A program made the translations under genes and the position numbers. From Candidatus Eiseniibacteriota bacterium (lineage in GTDB: Bacteria; Joyebacterota; Joyebacteria; Joyebacterales; Joyebacteraceae), in assembly GCA_030609605.1 (NCBI GenBank), contig JAUWBY010000037.1, positions 1 through 13,956 of the forward strand: a stretch of DNA of 13,956 bases. Direction: 5' to 3'. The stretch's first letter is position 1; every line of letters begins with the position of its first letter. The notes under the pieces were generated by a model, which saw only the letters and a program-made list of their open reading frames with translations, ran no database searches and was not told where the DNA came from. Shown in pieces: positions 1-7,612 of this stretch.

Positions 1-930
1 GATACCGGCTTCCCCCGCTCCAAGGAAGAGGAATCTCTGATCCTTGAGAGCGCCGCCGGTAAGCCTGAGGGACGAGTAGATCCCGGAGAGCACCACCGAC
101 GCAGTTCCCTGGATGTCGTCGTTGAACGCGCTGACCTTGTCGCGGTAGTAGTCAAGAAGCCGAAACGCGTTGTTCGTTCCGAAATCCTCAAACTGGATCA
201 CAGCGTGTGGGAACACTTCCCGTACAGCTCTGAAGAACTCGGCGATGAAACTGTCGAAATCCTCTCCGCGCAATCTGCGTTCCCTCGTACCGATGTACAG
301 AGGATCGTCGAGGAGGCTCTGCGTGTTTGTTCCGACGTCGAGCGTGATCGGGAGACACTGCGAGGGAGCAACGCCGGCACATGCCGTGTAGAGGGAAAGC
401 TTCCCGACGGGGATCCCCATGCCGTTTGAACCGAGATCGCCAAGGCCGAGAATCCTCTCGCCGTCAGTCACGACGATGATGCGAACGTCTACGTACGGCC
501 AGTTCCGAAGAACGTCCGCGATCTCGCCCCGATCGGCGAGGGTAATGAAAAGTCCGCGAGGGCGACGGAAGATGTGTCCGTACTTCTGACAGGCCTCCCC
601 GACCGTTGGTGTGTAGATGATCGGAAGCATCTCCTCGAGATGCTCGAGCACAACGCGGTAGAAAAGCGTCTCGTTTCTGTCCTGGAGCGCGATCAAATAC
701 AAGTATCGATCGAGATCGGTGAGCATCCTTCTGAAGTTGTTCATCACGCGCAGGACTTGTTTCTCAATCGTGCACAACTGCGGAGGAAGGAGTCCTCTCA
801 ACCGGAACAGTTCTCTCTCCTCCAGCGGGAAGCCGGGCCCCTTGTTGAGACCTGCGGTCTGCAGCAGGTCGACCCCGGTCGGCACCGATGTTGTGCTCAT
901 GCGAATGTGCTTTCGCCGTTTCGCCGCCAC
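1..930 (-). CDS. maeA: Malic enzyme (NAD-type), N-terminal part, cut by window edge
   Basis: Oxidatively decarboxylates malate to pyruvate and CO2 in the cytoplasm, linking the TCA cycle to pyruvate. The 310 visible residues (family about 540-570) contain YTPTVG (106-111), the GIPVGKLSLY stretch with the catalytic Lys (177), the metal-binding FEDF (247-250), FNDDIQGT (269-276) and the start of the dinucleotide-binding loop GAGEAG (304-309). The frame is open to base 1, so the rest of the NAD(P) domain lies outside. I chose the GTG at 930 because GGGAGG (939-944) sits 8 bases upstream; the in-frame ATG at 900 has no comparable ribosome binding site. This is the large, E. coli MaeA/eukaryote-like class. 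NAD versus NADP preference cannot be read here. It lies 132 bases downstream of the lipid operon and probably is not part of it. Confidence 0.95.
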   Translation of the reverse strand, partial: MAAKRRKHIRMSTTSVPTGVDLLQTAGLNKGPGFPLEERELFRLRGLLPPQLCTIEKQVLRVMNNFRRMLTDLDRYLYLIALQDRNETLFYRVVLEHLEEMLPIIYTPTVGEACQKYGHIFRRPRGLFITLADRGEIADVLRNWPYVDVRIIVVTDGERILGLGDLGSNGMGIPVGKLSLYTACAGVAPSQCLPITLDVGTNTQSLLDDPLYIGTRERRLRGEDFDSFIAEFFRAVREVFPHAVIQFEDFGTNNAFRLLDYYRDKVSAFNDDIQGTASVVLSGIYSSLRLTGGALKDQRFLFLGAGEAGI

Positions 931-990
931 TCGACTATCCTCCCGTGCTTGAGTGTCTATCCCTCACCGACTCAGCTCGATAGCCTGACG

Positions 991-999
991 ATATTAGCA
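991..999 (-). promoter_or_regulatory. Possible extended -10 promoter element for the malic enzyme gene
   Basis: On the minus strand this reads TGC-TAATAT, a good match to an extended -10 (TGnTATAAT). It lies about 60 bases upstream of the chosen GTG start, in the 132-base gap 931-1062. No convincing -35 hexamer is seen, which extended -10 promoters can lack. I see nothing else in this gap: no terminator hairpin with a T run for the upstream operon was recognised. Confidence 0.25.
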
Positions 1000-1062
1000 T
1001 CTCCAGACGCCGAAGGAGAGTGCTCATTCGCCGTGGAGACCGATTCCGGCCATGAAGCTGGC

Positions 1063-1449
1063 TCAGCATACCTGTCTGCTCTTATTGAGCGACGATCGGG
1101 CGAGAATGAACAGGACAACCAGGACCACATCCACGGCCATGTGGGTCCACCAGAAGACGTGCAGTGATCCTAGCTGAAAATATGAGCCCAACTGAGCTGC
1201 GATGCCGAGCGCGAACCTCATCATCGCGATGTTGATGATGAGAACGTGCTTCTCGGGCTCCTTCGATGCGATGTAGAAGAGTACGCCGAGACAGATCATC
1301 ACGGCTCCGAAGGCGTGCACGTAGGGAATGAACCCGGGAAGAAACTCCAGACCGAAGAAATCTGCTATTCGTGGAGATCCGAAGAGGGCGGGAATCCCAC
1401 GGAAGACGATCTCGATCACGGCCGCGAGAATGAGAGTGAACCGAGCCAC
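1063..1449 (-). CDS. Small four-helix integral membrane protein, unknown function
   Basis: A 128-residue, strongly hydrophobic protein with about four membrane segments: residues 4-23, 42-60, 68-88 and 100-118. Short charged loops (SKEPEKH at about 61-67) lie between segments 2 and 3, and the tail is basic (RSSLNKSRQ). I do not recognise a family. The GTG start at 1449 is chosen because AAGGAGG (1455-1461) sits 5 bases upstream. The longer reading from an ATG at 1521 would overlap the radical SAM gene and add an arginine-rich segment. It lies 40 bases after the radical SAM stop and is the last gene of the run, so it is probably co-transcribed. It could be a membrane partner or transporter for the operon's product, but this is only inferred from position. 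Confidence 0.75.
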   Translation of the reverse strand: MARFTLILAAVIEIVFRGIPALFGSPRIADFFGLEFLPGFIPYVHAFGAVMICLGVLFYIASKEPEKHVLIINIAMMRFALGIAAQLGSYFQLGSLHVFWWTHMAVDVVLVVLFILARSSLNKSRQVC

Positions 1450-1489
1450 AATTGCCTCCTTCCTGCGCTTCGGAGCTCGGGCGCCGCCA

Positions 1490-2896
1490 TCACGCCTCGG
1501 CTTCCGTGCGCACTGAATCACTGAGTGTCCCCGAAGTCCTCATGGGATACACCCTCTGTTCTGCGTGGTCCCTCTGGAAGACCGAGAGACTGAAGAAGAC
1601 GTAGGACAGAACGGCGGAATGGAACAGCCACGCGAACGGGTTTCCGGCACGCCTGTGGCCTGAGACGAGCCTCCACCATCTTCTGATGATCTTGCCGGTT
1701 GAGTAGAACTCCCTGTTGATTCGCCGGAACGCCTCGAACACCTGCTCGGGCGTCACTCGCTTCGGCATGATGACTAGATGGTCACCCTCATAGTGAGAAA
1801 TGTCCTCGTCAATGATCCTCCCATCGTCGCGCACCTGCTTGTGAAACGGCGTCCCGGGAATGGGGATCGCGATGGAGAGGAGAATGACGCCGGGATCGAT
1901 CTCGTCAAGCTGCGAAGGCAGACTCTGATAGTACTCGTGCGTGTCCTCGTCGAGCCCAAGCATGAGCCCCGTGAACGTCATGATCCCGCGACGCCTGAGC
2001 TTGGTGAAAAGCTCCTCGTACTCCTCCACCCGATTCTGCTTCTTGTGCACCGACAGCAGGCTGGGCTCGCTCAGCGATTCGAGTCCTATGAAGGCCATGG
2101 TGCAGTTCGCTTTGGCGAGAAGATCCACGAACTCGTCATCATGGAGACAATCGAAACTGAACTGCGTCCCGAGCGCCCACAATTTGAGCTTCGCAATCTC
2201 CTTCAGGAGTTCCTTAGCGTACTCGATGTCGCCGCCGAGGTTATTATCATACAGCATCGCGATCTTCCGTTTGTGATAGGGAAGCCGCGACGTCGCCGTA
2301 AGGTCACGGATCACATCTTTGATCGGCCGCGTGCGAAAGGGGGCGCGCTGGATCGTCAACTGACAGAAACTGCAATCGTAGGGGCAGCCTCGCGTCGCCT
2401 CGGTCACTACAGGAACGCCGAACTCGCGCTCCGCGAGGTCGTACCGCGGAGGGGGGATATCGTCAAGAGGCGGCGCAAACGGGGCATCGTAGCGCTCCTT
2501 CAGCGTGCCCGCCACCATGTCCTCGACGACCCGCGGCCAGATCCGCTCGGCCTCGCCGACGACCACGCAATCGAAGTGGGGCACTACCTCTTCAGGAAAA
2601 GTTGACGCGTACTTACCACCGGCGATCACTGTCTTTCCCTTCTCGCGGAACCTGGCGGCGACATCGTACGCGTGTGGCGCGCAGAAATCCATGAAGCTCA
2701 GGGCGATGAAGTCCGCATCCGTCTCGTAGTCAATGGGGCGCACCATCTCGTGAAGAAGCTCCACCTCGACGATCGGCGGCGTCAGCCCTGCAACGAGCAT
2801 GCCGGACAGAGGCGGCGCCGGAGATCGTGCGAAGTACGCTTCCTGATCGCCCAGATTCTGAAATAGAACGATGATCTGAAGCTTGGGTTTGCCCAC
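1490..2896 (-). CDS. B12-binding-type radical SAM protein
   Basis: A 468-residue enzyme with the architecture of cobalamin-dependent radical SAM proteins: an N-terminal Rossmann-like region (about 6-140, with the VVVGEAERIWP signature of these proteins at 111-121), then a radical SAM TIM barrel with the [4Fe-4S] motif TRGCPYDCSFCQL (Cys171, Cys175, Cys178). It also has the GLESL (271-275) and GLMLGLDEDT (310-319) strands typical of the family, and a basic/aromatic C-terminus (400-450) that may touch the membrane. No classical DxHxxG cobalamin motif is visible, so B12 use is an inference from the fold. Relatives include hopanoid and other lipid-modifying methylases. The GTG at 2896 is chosen because AAGGAG lies 7 bases upstream and it avoids the overlap with the dehydrogenase gene that a start at 2962 would cause. 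Gap to the dehydrogenase stop: 16 bases. Confidence 0.9.
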   Translation of the reverse strand: MGKPKLQIIVLFQNLGDQEAYFARSPAPPLSGMLVAGLTPPIVEVELLHEMVRPIDYETDADFIALSFMDFCAPHAYDVAARFREKGKTVIAGGKYASTFPEEVVPHFDCVVVGEAERIWPRVVEDMVAGTLKERYDAPFAPPLDDIPPPRYDLAEREFGVPVVTEATRGCPYDCSFCQLTIQRAPFRTRPIKDVIRDLTATSRLPYHKRKIAMLYDNNLGGDIEYAKELLKEIAKLKLWALGTQFSFDCLHDDEFVDLLAKANCTMAFIGLESLSEPSLLSVHKKQNRVEEYEELFTKLRRRGIMTFTGLMLGLDEDTHEYYQSLPSQLDEIDPGVILLSIAIPIPGTPFHKQVRDDGRIIDEDISHYEGDHLVIMPKRVTPEQVFEAFRRINREFYSTGKIIRRWWRLVSGHRRAGNPFAWLFHSAVLSYVFFSLSVFQRDHAEQRVYPMRTSGTLSDSVRTEAEA

Positions 2897-2912
2897 GATA
2901 CAGCTCCTTTTC

Positions 2913-3743
2913 CTAGGACTCCCCTGGATCGCGCCGCGGCTCGTCCGGGTCACGAAGCTCACTCGCCATCTTGCGCATCACTCGCTCAACGACCGCAGGG
3001 GCGGCTCCACGAAGAACGCTCAGAAGCTTTCCCCGCCTCGTCATGATGAGATCGCGCCGTCCGCGCTCGATCGCGTGAACGATCGCTTCTGCAACCTCGT
3101 TCACCGGAGCGTACCGGGCCGGCGGTCGTTTTCCTCCTCCGACCATGATCTCGCGCTCGAATATCTCGGTATCGGTGTATCCCGGATAGACGATCATGAT
3201 ACGGATTCCGGTGTCCGCGAGTTCGGTCCGAAGACTCTGACTCGTCGCGATGAGAGCTGCCTTGCTGGCCGAGTACGCCCCGAGGAAGGGAATGCCGTGA
3301 AGCCCCGCCACGGAGGCGATATTCACTATGAGCCCACTGTCCTGCCTCCTCATGAACGGAAGGACTTCCAGCATGCACTGGACGGCTCCAAAGAAGTTCA
3401 CGGACATGACCCGGCGGAAATCCTCCGGCCGCGTGAGTCGCGTCTCTCCGTACACGCTGATGCCTGCGTTGTTGATCAGCATGTCAACGCTCCCGAGCCG
3501 CTCAACGGCGCCCCCGATGAGTGTCGACACGTCACCCGCAATCGTCACATCACACCGGACCGCAACAGGAGCAGGTGTATCCGGGAACTGTGCGGCAATC
3601 TCGCGAGACACTTCATCGAGCTTGTCGTAGCGGCGCGCTGCGATGGTGAGCACGGCGCCCCTCCCCGCAAGAGACACCGCGAGTGCGCGGCCTATTCCGG
3701 ATGATGCACCGGTGACGATTACGCGCTTCCCGCTAATGCGCAT
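2913..3743 (-). CDS. Short-chain dehydrogenase/reductase, ketosphinganine-reductase-like
   Basis: A 276-residue classical SDR. It has the cofactor motif TGASSGIG (11-18), the acidic DV pair (65-66), NNAG (91-94), and catalytic Asn116, Ser144, Tyr157 and Lys161 (YSASK 157-161). The Arg-rich region after beta-2 (RRYDK, 37-41) suggests NADPH rather than NADH. The C-terminal extension (GKLLSVLRG...PAVVERVMRKM) resembles DHRS7/3-ketodihydrosphingosine-reductase relatives and may bind membrane. Its ATG overlaps the end of the acyl-CoA synthetase gene by 11 bases, and GGAGGG (3749-3754) lies 5 bases upstream inside that gene, so translational coupling is likely. With the oxoamine synthase upstream, the natural substrate would be a 3-keto long-chain base; that is an inference, because SDR substrates cannot be read from motifs. 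Confidence 0.92.
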   Translation of the reverse strand: MRISGKRVIVTGASSGIGRALAVSLAGRGAVLTIAARRYDKLDEVSREIAAQFPDTPAPVAVRCDVTIAGDVSTLIGGAVERLGSVDMLINNAGISVYGETRLTRPEDFRRVMSVNFFGAVQCMLEVLPFMRRQDSGLIVNIASVAGLHGIPFLGAYSASKAALIATSQSLRTELADTGIRIMIVYPGYTDTEIFEREIMVGGGKRPPARYAPVNEVAEAIVHAIERGRRDLIMTRRGKLLSVLRGAAPAVVERVMRKMASELRDPDEPRRDPGES

Positions 3744-5541
3744 CTTTTCCCTCCAGCTCTTCGTATAGGAGCTCGATACGATCTCTGTAGGTTTCGGCTA
3801 CTGCTTTCCGCCGGATCTTCATTGTCGGTGTCAAGAGACCGTTCTCCTGGCTGAATTGGTCAGAAAGAAGTGCGAACTTCGTCACGCGCTCGTAGGATGC
3901 GGAGTGTTCGTTCGCCCGCTCCACTTCGCAGCTCATGAGTTTTCTGATCGCGTAGTGCTCGAGGAGCGATTCGTACGAACTCCAGGTGACGTCGTGCTCC
4001 CCGGCATAGCGCTCGACCTCTTCCCTGTCCGGCACAATGAGAGCCACGATTGCCTTTCTGTTGTCTCCAAGAATGATCGCCTGAGAGACGTATGGGCTTC
4101 TCATAATCCTATCCTCCACCGGCGTTGGGACAATGTTCTTTCCGTAGGAAGTGACGATGAGTTCCTTAATCCTGCCCGTCACGACAAGATTGCCGTCATC
4201 GTCGAGTTCACCCAGGTCCCCCGTGTGAAGCCAGCCATCGCCCCCGAGTACCATAGCCGTCTCGTCCGGCTTGTTCAGGTAGCCCTTCATGACATTCGGC
4301 CCCCGAACCAGGATCTCGCCGTCATCCGTGATCCTGACTTCTACGCCGGTGAGTGGCTTCCCGACGGTTCCAAGCCTGTAGTCTTCGGTGCAGCCGCAGG
4401 TGACGACGGGCGAAGTCTCGGTCAGCCCATAGCCTTCAACAACACCGAAGCCCAGTACGCGAAGGGTCTTCGCGATCTGCCTGTCGAGGGGCGCCCCTCC
4501 CGACACCATAAGTCGCACCCTCCCACCGGCAATCTTGCGAAAGCGGGAAGCGATCAGGACATCGTAGACCCAGGAGCGTGCGCGAAGCCATGCGGGAACG
4601 CTCTCCCCACGATAGAGGCGGTTTGCGCGTTCGTTCAGCACGGCGATCGTTCTCAAGACAAAGCATCGCTTTATCCTGGACCCATGCTCGATTCTAGCCC
4701 TGGCTGCGATGTATGCCTTCTCGAGAACACGGGGCACGGCGATAAGCACAGTAGGGCGAACGGATGCCAGATCCCGGATGATCGTGGCGCGCGACTCGGC
4801 GTAGGCGATGGCTGCTCCCGCGAACAGAAACGAGTAGTGCCCGCAGGTTCGCTCCAGCATATGAGACAGCGGAAGGTAAGAGAGGATCGAATCACCACGG
4901 GATATCCCATGCCTCTCGATGAGCGCGCGTGCGTTCGAGACGATGTTGGCATGCGTCAGGATGACGCCCTTCGGCTCACCAGTGGTCCCTGATGTGTAGA
5001 CGATCGTGGCAACGTCTGTGGCCTCCATCTCGGGCCAGCTGTCGCGGCCTCTGGCCCAGCCACTCTTGGACGCCGCATCCGTTCGACCGAAGCGGATGCC
5101 CCAATCGTCGAGGAAGATCACCTCCTCAAGACCATCACACTCGCTTCGGATGCCGGCGATTCCAGCGAAGAGGCCGGCGTCACCGACAAAGAGCATCCGC
5201 ATGCCGGAATCATTGATGATGTACTTGACCTGGTCCGGGTGAAGTGTGTTGTAGATGGGAACGACTATCCCCCCGAGAGCCAGAACAGCGAGGTCGGCCA
5301 CTACCCACTGGGGACGATTCGACGACATGATGCCGACGGCATCTCCCTTCTTGAGTCCGAAAGCAGCAAGCCTCTTTGCTGCTACGTCGATCGCTCCCGC
5401 AAGATCGGCATAGGTGATGGTGACGTGACGCCCGCCATCCCAGTACATCAGTGCTGTCCGAGCCGCGTGCTCTGCTGCCGCTGCAAGGACAGATTCGTGT
5501 ATTGTCGTTGCCTCGCTACTCAAGACCCCAGGAACCCCCAA
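3733..5541 (-). CDS. Long-chain acyl-CoA synthetase (AMP-forming, FadD15-like)
   Basis: Activates a fatty acid through an acyl-AMP to acyl-CoA. The 602-residue length matches the bacterial long-chain class. Motifs in order: P-loop YTSGTTGEPKG (182-192), LPLSHMLER (223-231), SGGAPL (347-352), adenine-binding GYGLTETSP (370-378), HTGD (439-442), GRIKELIVTSYGKNI (456-470) and the C-terminal TPTMKIRRK with the catalytic Lys (575). The start is uncertain. No ATG exists near the N-terminus. TTG at 5541 overlaps the ThiL-like gene by 26 bases and has a poorly spaced AGGAAG; TTG at 5523 has GGGG just before it. Both give a complete enzyme. The overlap at both ends argues for one transcript. It could supply acyl donor to the oxoamine synthase, but general fatty-acid activation is also possible. 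Confidence 0.93.
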   Translation of the reverse strand: MGVPGVLSSEATTIHESVLAAAAEHAARTALMYWDGGRHVTITYADLAGAIDVAAKRLAAFGLKKGDAVGIMSSNRPQWVVADLAVLALGGIVVPIYNTLHPDQVKYIINDSGMRMLFVGDAGLFAGIAGIRSECDGLEEVIFLDDWGIRFGRTDAASKSGWARGRDSWPEMEATDVATIVYTSGTTGEPKGVILTHANIVSNARALIERHGISRGDSILSYLPLSHMLERTCGHYSFLFAGAAIAYAESRATIIRDLASVRPTVLIAVPRVLEKAYIAARARIEHGSRIKRCFVLRTIAVLNERANRLYRGESVPAWLRARSWVYDVLIASRFRKIAGGRVRLMVSGGAPLDRQIAKTLRVLGFGVVEGYGLTETSPVVTCGCTEDYRLGTVGKPLTGVEVRITDDGEILVRGPNVMKGYLNKPDETAMVLGGDGWLHTGDLGELDDDGNLVVTGRIKELIVTSYGKNIVPTPVEDRIMRSPYVSQAIILGDNRKAIVALIVPDREEVERYAGEHDVTWSSYESLLEHYAIRKLMSCEVERANEHSASYERVTKFALLSDQFSQENGLLTPTMKIRRKAVAETYRDRIELLYEELEGKDAH

Positions 5542-6574
5542 TCTTCCTGAACTCGCTCAGATAGAATGCGAGATCCCCCCCAGAAGTGTCGAGCAGATTG
5601 CGCAGAGAGGACATGTCGATATCGACCCGGCGCCGCGACGGCAGAGCAAGCGTGATAACGGCTCGCTCCTGGACCGTTCCAAGACGAATCGGGTCGAATC
5701 CGAGACCGCCAGGCTTCTCCAGGAACGCTTCTGCTTCGGTCGCGGGCACAGTGAAGATGAGCTCGAACTCGCCGTGTGGTCCGGCGAGCATCATCCAGTG
5801 CGGTGTCCCGGTCCGGTCGCACAGGGCGAGCACGTCCTCAGACAGGATCATGGACCAGTCGCAATCGATCTCAAAGCCGTGGCCGTTCAGGCGCATCAGC
5901 TGATCGAGGGTCGTCAGAACACCGTCGCTCGTATCCATGGCCGCCGTCGCGTGGTCTCTCAGGGCTCTGCCTGCCCCAAGTCTCGCCGAGGGTCGATAGT
6001 TGCTTTCCGGGAAGTACTCGTCGGGAAGCCCACTCAGTCTCACGAGCCCAAGTGCGTTCCCGGCGCCTGCGCGTCCAGTGACAAAGACTGCGTCTCCCGG
6101 CTGAACGCCCCGCCGCGTGAGCACAGCGTTCTTCGGTACGATCCCGATCGAACAACCGGTGAGCGAAATCTCCGACGTCAGGTTCGAATCCCCACCCAGA
6201 ATGAAGACGCCGAGCGACCGGCAGGCATCCTCCATTCCTCGCCCCGCACTCTCGGCGAAGCCGGAGTCCTTCCCGAGCGGCGCTGATACGGACACAACCA
6301 TGCCCAACGGATCCGCCCCCACCGCGGCAAGATCGCTCAGCGACGCCATCACCGTCACCCAACCCATTGTATACGGTTCTTGATAGAGACCCGCGTGGAT
6401 CTCCTCCGCAACAGTGTCGATAGTTATTGCAAGGAGATGTTCGGGGTCACCGGGGAGCTCTATAAGCTCAGCGTCGGACTCGTGCGGAGCGTTCGCCTGT
6501 CCAGGAGCTCGCGAGAAGGCCTTCACCCACGCTCCGATCGCCACATTCTCGAGGATGTCGTCCATTCGGTTCAT
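5516..6574 (-). CDS. thiL: ThiL-like (AIR synthase fold) kinase
   Basis: A 352-residue protein of the PurM/ThiL/SelD/HypE superfamily, which bind ATP and phosphorylate or activate small molecules. ThiL features seen: TIDTV (51-55), SLSDLAAVGADP (79-89), GGDS (127-130), AMDTSDGV (212-219) and GEFELIFTVP (268-277). Two are degenerate relative to thiamine-phosphate kinase: the N-terminal GDDAA signature is replaced by HESDAELIEL (31-40), and the usual GEDYEL lacks its Asp. No thiamine genes are nearby. The gene lies 34 bases after the lipid kinase and overlaps the acyl-CoA synthetase start. The ATG at 6574 has GAGG upstream; a second ATG at 6565 is possible. It may be the cell's ThiL carried in an unrelated operon, or a divergent kinase of this pathway. 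The family call is firm; the substrate is not. Confidence 0.82.
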   Translation of the reverse strand: MNRMDDILENVAIGAWVKAFSRAPGQANAPHESDAELIELPGDPEHLLAITIDTVAEEIHAGLYQEPYTMGWVTVMASLSDLAAVGADPLGMVVSVSAPLGKDSGFAESAGRGMEDACRSLGVFILGGDSNLTSEISLTGCSIGIVPKNAVLTRRGVQPGDAVFVTGRAGAGNALGLVRLSGLPDEYFPESNYRPSARLGAGRALRDHATAAMDTSDGVLTTLDQLMRLNGHGFEIDCDWSMILSEDVLALCDRTGTPHWMMLAGPHGEFELIFTVPATEAEAFLEKPGGLGFDPIRLGTVQERAVITLALPSRRRVDIDMSSLRNLLDTSGGDLAFYLSEFRKIGGSWGLE

Positions 6575-6608
6575 TGGGAGTTCCTCGTTCTCTTATTGCT
6601 CGTCCACG

Positions 6609-7535
6609 TCATCGGCAACACATGATCCTCCCGGGAAGCACACTGAACTCAGCTGATCGCGCGCGCACCACCTCTCCGTCCGTCTCCAGTGCGAAGGTGC
6701 GATCCCCCGCCACGAGCACACGCTTCCCGGTCCACGACCGCGTCTTGGGCCGGCCGCGAAAGCGCCGCCTGTGAAGTGCGGCGACGGTCATGAGCGCCTG
6801 GAATGGGTTGAGCCGCTCGCAGAGGTTGATTCCGAGCCGGCCGTCATCCGGCTCGATCGGTGTGTCGTAGCACATCGATCCTGCGAAGTGTGGATTCTTG
6901 ATCACGCCAAGGCTCGAGACCGAGAAGATCCCTTTGTCGATTCCGTCAATCACCAGACGGCAATTGATATCGTGGTAGGTCGCCAGCGTATGGATGATGG
7001 AAACGATGATGGCAGCATCGACCGAGAGCTTTCTCGCCGCTCTGATGAAGCTCGTCGGCTCATTGAAGGCCGCGTTGGCCTCGGCCGTGATCCCGATACT
7101 CGCGTTGATGACCGCGTGGCGCGTGGCGTTCTCCCCGTCTTGCCCCTCGAAGTTGATCTGGATGACGTCGCACGGCATTGCTCTGCTGCAGTCGATTCGC
7201 ACCGGAATGCCCGCGATGAACGAGTCGGGTCTGAACGGCTTGTGAAAGTCGTTGCTCGATCCCAGGCCGACGGCGCCGAGAGCGAGATCCGTCACATCAT
7301 CTCCGAGTTCCATGACGGCATTGAGCAGCAGGTTAACCGTGCCGTCACCACCGGCAGCGACAAACGTGCGTTCTCCCCTCGTCGCGGCCTCGCGGACCGA
7401 CGCTGCAACACAGTCAAACGGACCGACTTCCTCGACACTGAACACGCCTGCGCGTCGTTCGAGTTCGGGCGCGACCTTCCGCCAGCGCGCGGCGGCGCGA
7501 CCGTAACCGGCACGTGTGTTGAGGAGTACTAGCAC
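6609..7535 (-). CDS. Diacylglycerol/sphingosine kinase-family lipid kinase
   Basis: Phosphorylates a lipid alcohol with ATP, as do YegS, DgkB and sphingosine kinases. The 308-residue length fits the bacterial members (about 300). Visible are the first strand with NTRAG (6-10), the nucleotide-binding GGDGT (62-66) and the second glycine-rich stretch LGSSNDF (91-97, usually GTGND), then the beta-rich C-terminal domain (DVIQINF, SVSSLGVIKNPHFAG, DGRLGINL). The GTG at 7535 is the only plausible start: GGAGG lies just upstream, with a short 3-base gap, and further upstream the reading frame is arginine- and cysteine-rich shadow of the UbiA gene. It is preceded by 77 bases after the UbiA stop. Diacylglycerol, a sphingoid base or a prenyl alcohol are all possible substrates; motifs do not separate them. 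Confidence 0.9.
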   Translation of the reverse strand: MLVLLNTRAGYGRAAARWRKVAPELERRAGVFSVEEVGPFDCVAASVREAATRGERTFVAAGGDGTVNLLLNAVMELGDDVTDLALGAVGLGSSNDFHKPFRPDSFIAGIPVRIDCSRAMPCDVIQINFEGQDGENATRHAVINASIGITAEANAAFNEPTSFIRAARKLSVDAAIIVSIIHTLATYHDINCRLVIDGIDKGIFSVSSLGVIKNPHFAGSMCYDTPIEPDDGRLGINLCERLNPFQALMTVAALHRRRFRGRPKTRSWTGKRVLVAGDRTFALETDGEVVRARSAEFSVLPGRIMCCR

Positions 7536-7612
7536 GGTCCTCCAGGATGAGATTCCCGTTCGCTTGAAACCCGGTGAGTCCTCTCGGCTTTCCGGTCCAC
7601 CTCGCTCGGGCT

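Noticed and set aside
1778..2605. 275-codon plus-strand frame opposite the radical SAM gene
   Set aside because: Composition is that of an antisense shadow, with no domain; the minus strand carries the CxxxCxxC enzyme.
2883..3704. 273-codon plus-strand frame opposite the dehydrogenase
   Set aside because: His/Arg/Pro-rich antisense frame without motifs; the SDR on the minus strand has all catalytic residues.
3856..4992. 378-codon plus-strand frame opposite the acyl-CoA synthetase
   Set aside because: No domain or ribosome binding site; the minus strand has complete AMP-ligase motifs.
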